Assembly (NCBI GenBank): GCA_964643615.1
Contig: CAZXTR010000013.1
Location: 1-22,720 of the forward strand
Direction of reading: 5' to 3'
Length of the DNA stretch: 22,720 nucleotides
Source: CAZXTR01 sp964643615
Lineage (GTDB): Bacteria; Pseudomonadota; Alphaproteobacteria; CAAHEQ01; UBA3637
In this document: positions 1 to 7,331 of the stretch, in pieces
How positions within the stretch are numbered: the first letter of the stretch is position 1
How the letters are laid out: each line of letters begins with the position of its first letter
The notes under the pieces: generated by a model
The model's database searches: none
Told to the model about the DNA's origin: nothing
The model's input: only the letters and a program-made list of their open reading frames with translations
Program-made: the position numbers and the translations under genes

Positions 1-546
1 ATGAAAATAGCAAAAATTACAATTTTGTCAGTTTTGTCTCTGTTGCTTGTTTCTTTAGTGCAGGCGGAATTTTATGTTTCTGCAGGCCTTGGAAGTTTGC
101 ATAATACGGGAAGCTCTATAAAAAATGGTTTTGAATCGGATTATGATCAATCGTTGATGTATTCTTTGGCAGTTGGGTACGATTTGCCTTTTTTAGATAT
201 TGCGCGTGTGGAAGCCGAATATTTACACAATCGTGCGAAAATAGAAAGTGGAACAGGAAAAGTGACGTATGATGGTTTGATGGTGAATGGATATTTAGAT
301 ATTCCATTTCCTGTCCCTTTGTTAACTCCTTACGTTGGCGTAGGTGTTGGGCCTGGACGATTTGAAGGCGAGAATTTGATGAGCTATCAAGGAATTATTG
401 GTATTGACGCCGAAGTCTTCGTTGTCCCGGTAATTGGAAGTTTAGAATATCGCTATATGAAAACAAATCAAGACGCTAAAAGAGCTAATGAATCTTATAA
501 ATTTTATGCACATGCAGTTATGTTAAAATTAAGATACGAATTTTAA
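1..546 (+). CDS. Outer-membrane beta-barrel protein (opacity-like)
   Basis: The 181-residue product begins with a classic signal peptide: a lysine near the start, a hydrophobic run to about residue 20, and a likely cut after Val-Gln-Ala at residue 22. The mature part has alternating polar and aromatic residues, many glycines (GVGVGPG around residues 113-119) and ends in LRYEF. A C-terminal phenylalanine preceded by alternating hydrophobics is typical of proteins assembled by the BAM complex. Length fits an eight-strand barrel of the opacity/OmpA-like surface-antigen type. The ATG lies at base 1, so its ribosome-binding site and promoter are outside the window; the signal peptide suggests this is the true start. 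No specific ligand or function can be read from the sequence. The next gene follows after 25 bases on the same strand. Confidence 0.75.
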   Translation: MKIAKITILSVLSLLLVSLVQAEFYVSAGLGSLHNTGSSIKNGFESDYDQSLMYSLAVGYDLPFLDIARVEAEYLHNRAKIESGTGKVTYDGLMVNGYLDIPFPVPLLTPYVGVGVGPGRFEGENLMSYQGIIGIDAEVFVVPVIGSLEYRYMKTNQDAKRANESYKFYAHAVMLKLRYEF

Positions 547-571
547 TATATAAGTGGAAAGGAGAACCTTT

Positions 572-1153
572 GTGAAAAAATTTCTCATTAAATTTTTAGC
601 TTTATTTATCAAAGACAAAGAGAAAAGAAAACTCTGGAGAAAAAACCATTTGATTCCAGATTGTATTCACTTGCTATGCAATTCATATATTATTAACCCC
701 TTTTTTGGTTCATTGACGGATATTAAAATTGGCAAGTATGTCTCAATTGCACGAAATGTCACAATAGGTCCAGACAATCATCCAACAAACCTCCTATCAA
801 CCAGTCCATTTTCTTACAAAAGAAAACTAAATTCTTTAAAACCCAATTCAGTTCAAATAGGTCATGATGTATGGATTGGTACAAATGTTACAATATTAAA
901 GGGAGTTCATATATCAACAGGAACAGTTGTGGGGGCAGGTGCTGTTTGTACACACGACACCCCTCCCTATTCTATAGTTGCTGGCGTTCCTGCAAGAGTG
1001 ATTAAATACCGTTTTAACGAAGAATTAATTCAAAAGATTCTTAACTCAAAATGGTGGGATTTACCAAAGGCTATTGTTGAAAAACTTCCCGTAGAGAATG
1101 TAGAAGAATGCTGTAAAATAGCATCAAGATACTTGAAGAATATGAAAAAATAG
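572..1153 (+). CDS. Hexapeptide-repeat O-acetyltransferase (CatB/NodL/LacA-type)
   Basis: The protein has imperfect left-handed beta-helix repeats from about residue 50 to 150, including the run WIGTNVTILKGVHISTGTVV and the closing GAGAVCTHDTPPYSIVAGVPARVIKYRF region. The latter is the typical end of maltose/galactoside/serine-type acyl-CoA O-acetyltransferases. Family knowledge suggests transfer of an acetyl group from acetyl-CoA to a sugar or small hydroxyl acceptor; the acceptor cannot be read. The start is placed at GTG 572 because AAGGAG at 559-564 sits seven bases upstream; an in-frame GTG at 554 lies before this site and has none of its own. That gives 193 residues. A degenerate family-2 glycosyltransferase follows directly, so this was probably part of a surface-polysaccharide cluster. 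Confidence 0.8.
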   Translation: MKKFLIKFLALFIKDKEKRKLWRKNHLIPDCIHLLCNSYIINPFFGSLTDIKIGKYVSIARNVTIGPDNHPTNLLSTSPFSYKRKLNSLKPNSVQIGHDVWIGTNVTILKGVHISTGTVVGAGAVCTHDTPPYSIVAGVPARVIKYRFNEELIQKILNSKWWDLPKAIVEKLPVENVEECCKIASRYLKNMKK

Positions 1154-1156
1154 CTA

Positions 1157-1357
1157 ACAATAAATATTTCTGTAATAGTGCCTTGTTATAATTAAGGGAA
1201 ATACATTTCTGAATGCTTAGACTCTATTCTATCTCAAACATTTAAAAACTATGAAGTCATAATTGTTAATGATGGTTCTACCAACGAATCACAACAAATC
1301 ATTGAGCAGTATGTAAAAAATTTTTCACAAATTAAACTTGTCAATCAATGGGGGTAG
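1157..1357 (+). pseudogene. Family-2 glycosyltransferase remnant (N-terminal part only)
   Basis: One frame encodes the GT-A N-terminus: a beta strand NISVIVPCYN, a TAA stop at 1193-1195, then GKYISECLDSILSQTF, followed by YEVIIVNDGST and QQIIEQYV. The stop replaces the residue that normally sits between N and G in the PCYNxG motif. Homology stops after IKLVNQ, where family members continue with an ENGG-like stretch; here it reads W-G-stop. No start codon is evident: the nearest ATG (1142) is stopped at 1151. The gene therefore lacks a start, carries an internal nonsense codon and has lost its C-terminal two thirds or more, including most of the catalytic domain. The frame is the same as that of the acetyltransferase just upstream. 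Confidence 0.85.
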
Positions 1358-1514
1358 GAAAATAAACGGGTATAAATAGGGGATAAATTATGTTGAGTGG
1401 TGAATTTATCTAGTCATTTTTAGCAATTTTTGCAATACATACCCTCTGGAAACTTTTTTACCCTTCTCTTTGACTTCTTTTATTCTTGCCTCTTTTTCTT
1501 TGGAATTCCAATGC

Positions 1515-2251
1515 TTATTCCCAACCACCATTGCCATCTTTTGTCCATACATCACCAAAATCGTCATCACTTTGGTGATACTCCTCATATAAGTGTTTGT
1601 CATCATAAAACCTAAAGATAGAGTTTTCATATTCATAATATGTGTAAAATAGAGTATCTTTAAAAATTGGAATTTGTGTAATTCCATTGGTATCATATTT
1701 CATTATTGAAGCCATAGTCATGGATAAATACGGGAAAATATTTTGTAAATTGTCAGTTTCGTCTATATATGCTGCCATGACTCTCCACAAAGGTTGATTA
1801 TCCTTTGTTTTTGCTTGCATCGCTGCGGATTTGGTGAAGTTAGTATAAGTCACAGGAATATATCCTGTAATTCCATAATTATAATTTACATTTGTATTAG
1901 AACCGGTATTATTTATAGAACGAACACTGGTTTCCCCCATAATTGGTTTGTTATATGTAATTTGTTGTGGTTCTGAAATAGCGTAATGAAAGTCTATAAG
2001 ACAATTTGCATTATTTTTAGATGATACAAGTTTTACCCCATGGTTTGTTAAGTCATTTTTTATTATTTTAAAAAACTTTTTAGATTCAATATTGTTTTTT
2101 TTGTTTGGAGTTAGATAGCAAGTATTATATTTAGAAACCTCTATTTCCGGATTAACTGCCGATACGGCAGATATATCTACCGTATTCCTCTGTCAATAGG
2201 GGTTGTACAAGCGGACAGTAATAACAAAAACAATACAAATAACTTATTCAT
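1515..2251 (-). pseudogene. Lipoprotein (DUF4136-like) broken by a frameshift
   Basis: An ATG at 2251 is preceded by AAGGAG eight bases upstream and opens a lipoprotein signal, MNKLFVLFLLLLSAC, with Cys15 as the lipid-acceptor residue. That frame stops at TAG 2179-2177 after only 24 codons. The neighbouring frame (-1 relative to it) is open from just before position 2190 down to TAA at 1515. It encodes a coherent protein: an early strand DISAVSAVNPEIEV, a region ending CLIDFHYAISEPQQITY, then GITGYIPVTYTNF, QPLWRV, and a tail rich in acidic and aromatic residues. This order resembles DUF4136-type lipoproteins. The lesion must lie between 2180 and 2192, because the downstream frame has its own stop (TGA) at 2195-2193. 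A second possible lesion near 1520 is suggested by a lysine-rich tail in another frame (to 1406), which is less certain. Confidence 0.75.
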
Positions 2252-2273
2252 AGAGACTCCTTGTGATGAATCG

Positions 2274-2302
2274 AATATAAATATAATAATTATTAAATTC
2301 AA
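2274..2302 (-). promoter_or_regulatory. Putative sigma-70 promoter of the lipoprotein pseudogene
   Basis: Reading the minus strand, TTGAAT (2302-2297) and TATATT (2279-2274) are separated by exactly 17 bases. The -10 element ends 23 bases before the ATG at 2251. The surrounding sequence is very AT-rich, so a chance match is possible, but spacing and position are both good. Confidence 0.5.
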
Positions 2303-2379
2303 GAAAAATTAAAAAGTTTGGTATCCTGGTGGTATCCCGACACGCTTTTTAACTAAAAATACTTAACTTGCTAGGTATG

Positions 2380-2402
2380 AAAAAACCCTTGTATAACAAG
2401 GG
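2380..2402 (-). terminator. Rho-independent terminator of tRNA-Val
   Basis: A 7-bp perfect stem (CCCTTGT/ACAAGGG, 3-base loop, 2386-2402) is followed on the minus strand by a run of six T. It lies ten bases beyond the encoded CCA end of the tRNA, so it would end the tRNA transcript. Confidence 0.8.
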
Positions 2403-2411
2403 CTTATAAAA

Positions 2412-2486
2412 TGGTGGGTGTGACAGGGATTGAACCTGTGACCCCTACCGTGTGAAGGTAATGCTCTCCCGCTGAGCTACACACCC
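2412..2486 (-). tRNA. tRNA-Val (anticodon CAC)
   Basis: The 75-base gene folds into a full cloverleaf. The 7-bp acceptor stem is perfect (GGGTGTG/CACACCC), followed by discriminator A and an encoded CCA. The D arm carries AGCGGGA in its loop. The anticodon stem is TTACC/GGTAG with loop TTCACAC, which gives anticodon CAC, reading the valine codon GTG. The T arm is ACAGG-TTCAATC-CCTGT. The gene stands alone, with its own promoter upstream and terminator downstream. Confidence 0.97.
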
Positions 2487-2498
2487 AATTTCCCGACT

Positions 2499-2527
2499 CT
2501 TATACTGTATTCATGCTAATAAGTCAA
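2499..2527 (-). promoter_or_regulatory. Sigma-70 promoter of tRNA-Val
   Basis: On the minus strand TTGACT (2527-2522) and TATAAG (2504-2499) are separated by 17 bases. The -10 element ends 12 bases before the mature 5' end of the tRNA at 2486, so the leader would be only a few bases long. A GTCGGG stretch just downstream resembles the GC-rich discriminator of stable-RNA promoters. Confidence 0.75.
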
Positions 2528-2760
2528 TGAAAATTAAGATGCTTTAAAATGAATTTTGTGAAGGTTATGTACGGCGTGTTTTTTAATAATGGCGATATGT
2601 CGCTTATTGATGTGAATAGTGCCGTTCTGATTAATGTTTTCTTATTTTTTAAAAGTGTAATTTATTGCTGTATTAAAAGAACCGGTGTTAGTAGAATTGG
2701 GAAATGCAATCTATTTTCTAACATAGAAAAATATCAATTAGTACATTCTCTGGAAACGAA
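2528..2760. other. Stretch without a convincing gene
   Basis: This forms most of the 338-base gap between the tRNA and rpsA. It holds an open frame on the plus strand (2549-2797, 82 codons), but this has only a weak ribosome-binding site, runs into the rpsA terminator hairpin, and encodes a peptide I do not recognise. I see no RNA gene, repeat or attachment site here. Confidence 0.5.
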
Positions 2761-2784
2761 AAAGAGGGGGAGCTTCCCCTCTTT
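2761..2784 (-). terminator. Terminator of the cmk-rpsA unit
   Basis: A perfect 9-bp stem (2761-2769 with 2776-2784) closes a six-base loop. On the minus strand it is followed by further T residues. It lies 40 bases beyond the rpsA stop codon. Confidence 0.85.
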
Positions 2785-2824
2785 TCCATCGTTATAAAAC
2801 CAACCTTTTATTAATGACATCTTT

Positions 2825-4627
2825 TTAATTATTCTTTTTGTCGGTGTCTTCTTTTGGTTGCTCTTCTGAATTTTTTTCAGCCTTCTTTTTTGTCGTTTTC
2901 TTTTGCTTCAACTTTTCTTCAGAAGTTGTTTTTTCTTTTTTGGCATTTTTCAAAGCAATGCCCAAAATATCACCTAATGAGGCGCCCGAGTCTGTTGATC
3001 CAAATTCAGCTAACGCTTGTTTCTCTTCAGTGACTTCTCGAGCCTTAATTGACAAAGTAATTTTATGTGATTTATTGTCAATAGCAACGATTTTGGCATC
3101 TACTTTTTCTCCGACAGCAAAGCGTTCTGGTTTTTGTTCTGAACGTTCTTTTGCTAAATCGACCTTTTTAATAAAGCCCTTTATGTTGTTAATATTTACG
3201 CTAATGCCTGCGTCTTCAATGCCCGATACAATGGCCGTTACAACATCGCCTTTTTTCAAAGAATTTGTTGCATTTGCAAAAGGATCTTCTTGCAATTGTT
3301 TAACTCCAAGGCTTACGCGTTCTTTATCGACATCGACATCTAACACTTTAGCTTTGATGGTTTGTCCTTTCTTATATTCTTTGATGGCTTCTTCCCCAGA
3401 TTTATCCCAAGATAAGTCGGACATGTGAATCATTCCATCAATTTCAGAATTTAATCCTAAGAACAGTCCAAATTCGGTAATATTACGAATTTCTCCTTCA
3501 ATAATATCGCCAGTTTTGTGTGTTTCTGCGAAGACTTTCCATGGATTTTTTTGACATTGTTTGATGCCTAGGCTAATCCGACGTTTGTTTTGGTCTACTT
3601 CTAAAACAACAACATCAACTTCTTGACTTGTGGAAACAATTTTAGATGGGTGAATGTTCTTTTTCGTCCAACTCATTTCTGAAACGTGAACAAGACCTTC
3701 AATGCCTTGATCTAATTCAACAAAAGCACCATAATCTGTAATGTTGGTTACGCGTCCTTTTAAATGGGAATTTGCAGGATATCTAGTATTTACTCCTTCC
3801 CAAGGATCAACTTCCAACTGTTTCATTCCCAATGAAATACGTTGTGTTTCTGTGTTAAATTTAATGATTTGCACTTTTACATTTTGTCCAACAGAAAGAG
3901 CTTCGGAAGGATGATTAATCCGTTTCCAAGAAATGTCTGTGACGTGAAGTAATCCATCGACTCCGCCTAAATCAATAAATGCACCATAGTCTGTAATGTT
4001 TTTAACTACACCATCGACCACTTGCCCTTCGGATAGGTTTTTAATAATTTCAGAACGTTGCTCGGATCTGGATTCTTCTAAGACGGAACGCCGAGAAACA
4101 ACAATATTGCCTCGCAATTTGTCCATCTTTAAAATTTGGAATGGTTGAGCAACGCCAATTAATGGTGTTGCGTCCCGAATAGGACGAACATCTACTTGGC
4201 TTCCTGGTAAAAAGGCAACAGCACCTTTTAAATCGACAGTAAAACCTCCCTTGACTCGGCCGAATATTGTCCCAATAACATGTTCGCCTTTTTCAAGAGA
4301 TTTCTCTAAATCAGTCCAAGCTTCTTCGCGTTTTGCTTTTTCTCGGGAAAGGACAACTTGTCCGTCTTTATCTTCGTACTTGTCTACAAAAACATCAACT
4401 TTATCTCCTGCTTTTAAATTAGCAATTGAACCGAACTCACGCAATTCAATGCGTCCTTCGGATTTTAACCCAACATCTATAATAACAGAATTGTCGTTAA
4501 TACTGATGATTGTTCCCTTGATAACAGAACCTTGTAAATGTTTTTGTTTGCCCATATATTCGTTTAAAAGAGCAGAAAAATCTTCCTTGCATACAGGTAT
4601 TTCTGGAGTATTTGTTTGTTTAGTCAT
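2825..4627 (-). CDS. rpsA: 30S ribosomal protein S1
   Basis: S1 helps the small ribosomal subunit bind and unfold mRNA leaders. The 600-residue product contains six S1 (OB-fold) repeats, at about residues 32-98, 115-182, 202-270, 288-356, 374-443 and 458-528. Repeats 3 and 4 carry the strongest motif versions (VVKNITDYGAFIDL and RVTNITDYGAFVEL, followed by G-L-(L/V)-H-V-(T/S)). After a linker containing SLGDILGIALKN, the protein ends in a strongly basic, lysine-rich tail of about 40 residues. The ATG has AAAGGAA nine bases upstream. It follows cmk by 55 bases on the same strand, the usual proteobacterial order, and ends at a strong terminator. The leader between the two genes can fold into a small hairpin (about 4654-4676). 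Confidence 0.97.
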   Translation of the reverse strand: MTKQTNTPEIPVCKEDFSALLNEYMGKQKHLQGSVIKGTIISINDNSVIIDVGLKSEGRIELREFGSIANLKAGDKVDVFVDKYEDKDGQVVLSREKAKREEAWTDLEKSLEKGEHVIGTIFGRVKGGFTVDLKGAVAFLPGSQVDVRPIRDATPLIGVAQPFQILKMDKLRGNIVVSRRSVLEESRSEQRSEIIKNLSEGQVVDGVVKNITDYGAFIDLGGVDGLLHVTDISWKRINHPSEALSVGQNVKVQIIKFNTETQRISLGMKQLEVDPWEGVNTRYPANSHLKGRVTNITDYGAFVELDQGIEGLVHVSEMSWTKKNIHPSKIVSTSQEVDVVVLEVDQNKRRISLGIKQCQKNPWKVFAETHKTGDIIEGEIRNITEFGLFLGLNSEIDGMIHMSDLSWDKSGEEAIKEYKKGQTIKAKVLDVDVDKERVSLGVKQLQEDPFANATNSLKKGDVVTAIVSGIEDAGISVNINNIKGFIKKVDLAKERSEQKPERFAVGEKVDAKIVAIDNKSHKITLSIKAREVTEEKQALAEFGSTDSGASLGDILGIALKNAKKEKTTSEEKLKQKKTTKKKAEKNSEEQPKEDTDKKNN

Positions 4628-4682
4628 AAAAATTTATTCCTTTTCAATCAATATATGCCAATTGGTTGTGTCCAATGGTCTT

Positions 4683-5342
4683 TTAAAATTGTTTGCCTTT
4701 AATAAATTGAATGACGGTGGCAAATACGTCATTAGCAGTCATATCGGAAGTGTCTACGATTAAAGCGTCCGAAGCTGGCCTTAAAGGAGCAATAGTCCTG
4801 CGAGCATCTCGTTCGTCTCTTTCTTTGATTTCCGAAAGAATGGTGTCGTATATAGCATAAAATCCTTTTTCTTGCAACTCTTTTAATCGTCTTTGAGCAC
4901 GGATTTCTGAAGAAGCCTTTAAAAACAGCTTGATTTCAGCCTCTGGACAAATATTCGTCCCAACATCTCTACCATCTAAAATTGCGCCATTAGCTTTGCT
5001 TCCGTCTTTCCGCACAGGGGAAAGAGCGAATCGGCGTTGAAAATTGAATAAAGCTTTTCTCACTCCTGGGATAGAAGATACTTTTGCTGCATAGGATGCC
5101 ACTTGTTCATTGCGAAGCTTGGGATTGTTTTGCAAAAAGGGCATTTCTTCTATTTTTAAACTTTCTGCGGCAGTTTGAGCTAAAATTTCATTTTCTGGGT
5201 CTTGTCCTTTTTCCATTAAAATTAGTCCTACGGTTCTGTATAAAGCTCCTGTATCTAAGTAAGGGTAATGGAAATGTTGGGCCAAATGTATGGCTAAAGT
5301 CCCTTTACCAGATGCAGACGCACCATCGATTGTAATAATCAT
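4683..5342 (-). CDS. cmk: Cytidylate kinase
   Basis: This cytosolic nucleotide kinase phosphorylates CMP and dCMP using ATP. The 219-residue product opens with MIITIDGASASGKGT, in which residues 7-15 form the P-loop. LDTGALYRTVG (about residues 35-45) is the nucleoside-binding region, ILDGRDVGTNICPEAEIKLFL lies mid-protein, and the arginine-rich lid segment RDERDARRTIAPLRPASDA is near the C-terminus. All are diagnostic of Cmk, and the length is normal. AAAGGAA stands ten bases before the ATG. It is the first gene of the cmk-rpsA unit; aroA, which precedes cmk in many proteobacteria, is absent here, and the unit has its own upstream promoter. Confidence 0.97.
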   Translation of the reverse strand: MIITIDGASASGKGTLAIHLAQHFHYPYLDTGALYRTVGLILMEKGQDPENEILAQTAAESLKIEEMPFLQNNPKLRNEQVASYAAKVSSIPGVRKALFNFQRRFALSPVRKDGSKANGAILDGRDVGTNICPEAEIKLFLKASSEIRAQRRLKELQEKGFYAIYDTILSEIKERDERDARRTIAPLRPASDALIVDTSDMTANDVFATVIQFIKGKQF

Positions 5343-5378
5343 TTTGGTTTATTCCTTTATCGTTGATATCCATCGAAG

Positions 5379-5406
5379 ATTATAAGCCTAAAAAAGAAAA
5401 ACCCAA
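5379..5406 (-). promoter_or_regulatory. Putative promoter of cmk-rpsA
   Basis: On the minus strand a perfect TATAAT (5384-5379) lies 16 bases after TTGGGT (5406-5401), about 36 bases upstream of the cmk ATG. The -10 match is perfect and the -35 match is partial. Confidence 0.6.
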
Positions 5407-5445
5407 ATTATTTGTGTACCTTTTTAAAAATTTTTAAAAATCTTG

Positions 5446-5474
5446 TTGACAAGTTTTTTATATCGTTGCATACG
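5446..5474 (+). promoter_or_regulatory. Putative promoter of the FYDLN-yqgE-kinase operon
   Basis: A perfect -35 box TTGACA (5446-5451) is followed after 17 bases by CATACG (5469-5474), a three-of-six match to the -10 consensus. An A/T-tract block just upstream (5421-5440) could act as an UP element. The GTG start of the first gene is 36 bases beyond. It is divergent from the cmk promoter. Confidence 0.45.
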
Positions 5475-5509
5475 CATTCTTAAGAGTTTTTTTAATTAGG
5501 GAGGCTTAT

Positions 5510-5863
5510 GTGGTAAAACCTGAATGGGGAAATAAAAGAAAATGTGTTGATTGTGGAACTTTTTTTTACGATATCCGTAAGGAAAGTTTTTCTTGTCCAA
5601 AGTGCGGACAACAATATACAAGCGCTGAATTTGCACAGGTGCATGCGAAGGCTGTGTTAAGAAATGTAAAAAAAATAAAAGGTTCTATTGGGGAAGACAT
5701 GAATGAAGAAGAGCTTATTGAAACAGTCGTTAATGACGATTTATTTCAAGAAGAAGCTGAAGAAAGCGTTGATGTCTTAGAAGATGCTTCTGACTTGGGG
5801 GACGATAATCACGATATGGCAGAAGTATTTGACAATATTGGATCAAAACACGATGAAGAATGA
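5510..5863 (+). CDS. FYDLN-type acidic zinc-ribbon protein (TIGR02300-like)
   Basis: The 117-residue product has an N-terminal zinc ribbon with cysteines at 12, 15, 29 and 32 (CVDC and CPKC). Between them lies FYDIRKES, a variant of the FYDLN signature. From about residue 63 the protein is very acidic, with many Glu and Asp residues. This combination defines a small family known mainly from Alphaproteobacteria; its biochemical role is not established, and the fold only suggests nucleic-acid or protein contact. The GTG start at 5510 follows AGGGAGG by five bases; the ATG at 5508 is out of frame and stops at once. It is transcribed divergently from cmk. The next gene starts inside its last codons, so the two are translationally coupled. 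Confidence 0.88.
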   Translation: MVKPEWGNKRKCVDCGTFFYDIRKESFSCPKCGQQYTSAEFAQVHAKAVLRNVKKIKGSIGEDMNEEELIETVVNDDLFQEEAEESVDVLEDASDLGDDNHDMAEVFDNIGSKHDEE

Positions 5864-6434
5864 TATCCCCTCTTTGACAGGACACTTGACTGGAAAGTGT
5901 TTGATTTCAACGCCGGGAATGGCAGATCCTCGTTTCGAAAGGACAGTCGTTTATGTGTGTTCGTATTCCGAAAAAAAAGGTACGATAGGATTGGTTGTAA
6001 ATAAGCCAGCTTCACGCATTGTCTTCGAAGATGTATTGAAACAAGTTAATCTACCATTGGGAGATAAACGAACTTATCCTGTTGTTTTGTCCGGAGGCCC
6101 TGTGCAAAGCATGCGTGGATTCGTTTTGCATTCATCGGAGTATGTTGGGTCCGAAACAACCGCAGTTAATCAAGGTTTTTCTATTACATCAACCGTGGAT
6201 ATTTTATCAGACATGGCACAAGGGAAAGGACCGAATCAAGCAATTCTTGCTTTGGGATGTTCGCGTTGGAACGCGGGTCAATTAGAAGCTGAAATAGCGG
6301 GCAATTCATGGTTGGTTATGACTCCATCAAATTCTTTGATATTTGATTGCCCCGCATCTCAAAAATGGGTGAAATCTTTGAATATCCTGGGAGTTAATCC
6401 GTCTATGTTGTCTATTACTCAAGGATTTGTTTAA
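5853..6434 (+). CDS. YqgE/AlgH family protein
   Basis: The product has the AlgH fold signature: SLTGHLTGKCLISTPGM near the N-terminus, then FERTVVYVC, GLVVNKPASR, LSGGPV, GFVLH and the later ALGCSRWNAGQLEAEIAGNSW. These are conserved across the UPF0301 family. The family is widespread in Proteobacteria and its molecular function remains uncertain; the AlgH name comes from an alginate-regulation phenotype. I start it at ATG 5853, which gives 193 residues, the usual length. A longer frame reaches back to 5784 but its first 23 residues lie wholly within the upstream gene and do not resemble the family. It overlaps the FYDLN gene by 11 bases and shares one base with the next gene. Confidence 0.93.
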   Translation: MKNDIPSLTGHLTGKCLISTPGMADPRFERTVVYVCSYSEKKGTIGLVVNKPASRIVFEDVLKQVNLPLGDKRTYPVVLSGGPVQSMRGFVLHSSEYVGSETTAVNQGFSITSTVDILSDMAQGKGPNQAILALGCSRWNAGQLEAEIAGNSWLVMTPSNSLIFDCPASQKWVKSLNILGVNPSMLSITQGFV

Positions 6435-7324
6435 TGACTTTGGAAGAAGCTTATGTAAGCCGAAAAATAGGGCGCTTTGAAATGATGTACTTAGCTTTGC
6501 AATTAAGTGAGTTGCAAAAAAGCGGGCTGAACATTTTTTCATTTAAAGATGTGATTTGGGACAATGGAAGGTTTTCTTTTTTGCAAACTAAAAAAGCAAA
6601 ACAAAAAGATATTCTTTTATCGTTCTCTTCTTTGTTGTTAGAGCTTTTTCAAATAACAGACATTAAAATGCTTTCCATTTTTATGAATCATTTTTTAGCA
6701 TATCAAAATGATATTCGTTTTTTTGAATTTATACCAAAATGTCGCAAAAAACCACTTTTGATTGCTTGTGGTGGTTTGTCGGGAAGTGGCAAGTCACATG
6801 TTGCTCGTGAAATAGCACCACTTTTAACAAAGCCCTATGGCGCAATTGTTATTCGTGATGATATTGTGCGTAAACAGTTGCAAGGCGTATCTTTTGATAC
6901 CGTTTTAGATGTTTCTTATTATACCTTACAAGAACAAAGAGTTTATCGGGAAATGTATAGGCAAGCAAAACGTGCTCTAATGATGGGACAAACGGTTGTT
7001 TTGGATGCTTTGTTTTATAATTCAAGAGAAAGAAAAAATACGGAAAAATTAAGCAAATATTGTGGGTGTCCCTTTTTGGGCATTTGGATGGACGCACCGA
7101 TGAATGTGCGTCTGCAAAGAATTCAAAGTCGTTTAGAAAACCCCTCTGATGTCAAAACAGAACGTGACGTTATTCAACAATTAAAAGATGTGCGCACAGG
7201 GCGTATTACTTGGCCTGTTGTTTCTACAGATAAAGAGAGAGAAGAAGTTGTTTTTAGCGTCATGAAATTAATCAAAAAGTATTTGTATAAAAAACAAAAT
7301 AATAAGATATGTAAAACTTTTTAA
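6434..7324 (+). CDS. P-loop kinase with shortened aminoglycoside-phosphotransferase-like N-terminus
   Basis: Residues from about 105 form an AAA/zeta-like kinase domain (COG0645 type). The Walker A motif GGLSGSGKS is at 113-121, RDDIVRKQL follows at about 141-149, and VVLDALFYNSRERK around 188-201 is the Walker B and substrate region. A late arginine segment (RLQRIQSRLENP) matches the lid. In related proteins of about 500 residues this domain follows an aminoglycoside-phosphotransferase-like kinase domain. Here only about 100 residues precede it, and they show no HxDxxxxN-type catalytic loop. The product probably phosphorylates a small molecule, but the substrate is unknown. The start ATG overlaps the yqgE stop by one base. 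Confidence 0.75.
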   Translation: MTLEEAYVSRKIGRFEMMYLALQLSELQKSGLNIFSFKDVIWDNGRFSFLQTKKAKQKDILLSFSSLLLELFQITDIKMLSIFMNHFLAYQNDIRFFEFIPKCRKKPLLIACGGLSGSGKSHVAREIAPLLTKPYGAIVIRDDIVRKQLQGVSFDTVLDVSYYTLQEQRVYREMYRQAKRALMMGQTVVLDALFYNSRERKNTEKLSKYCGCPFLGIWMDAPMNVRLQRIQSRLENPSDVKTERDVIQQLKDVRTGRITWPVVSTDKEREEVVFSVMKLIKKYLYKKQNNKICKTF

Positions 7325-7331
7325 AAATTGT

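Noticed and set aside
1406..1696. 96-codon minus-strand ORF in another frame over the lipoprotein gene
   Set aside because: Most of it is a shadow of the lipoprotein frame. Only its last 35 codons, which are lysine-rich, might be a second frameshifted tail; the evidence is too thin to call a gene.
2318..2340. Tandem GGTATCC motifs upstream of the lipoprotein gene
   Set aside because: Two short copies ten bases apart could be an operator or an attachment remnant, but I find no further copy or matching tRNA 3' end, so chance is likely.
2549..2797. 82-codon plus-strand ORF between tRNA-Val and rpsA
   Set aside because: It has a weak ribosome-binding site, no recognisable domain, and its end lies within the rpsA terminator hairpin.
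2838..3428. Long plus-strand open frame opposite rpsA (196 codons)
   Set aside because: It is an antisense shadow of the rpsA coding frame, without a start signal or recognisable protein features.
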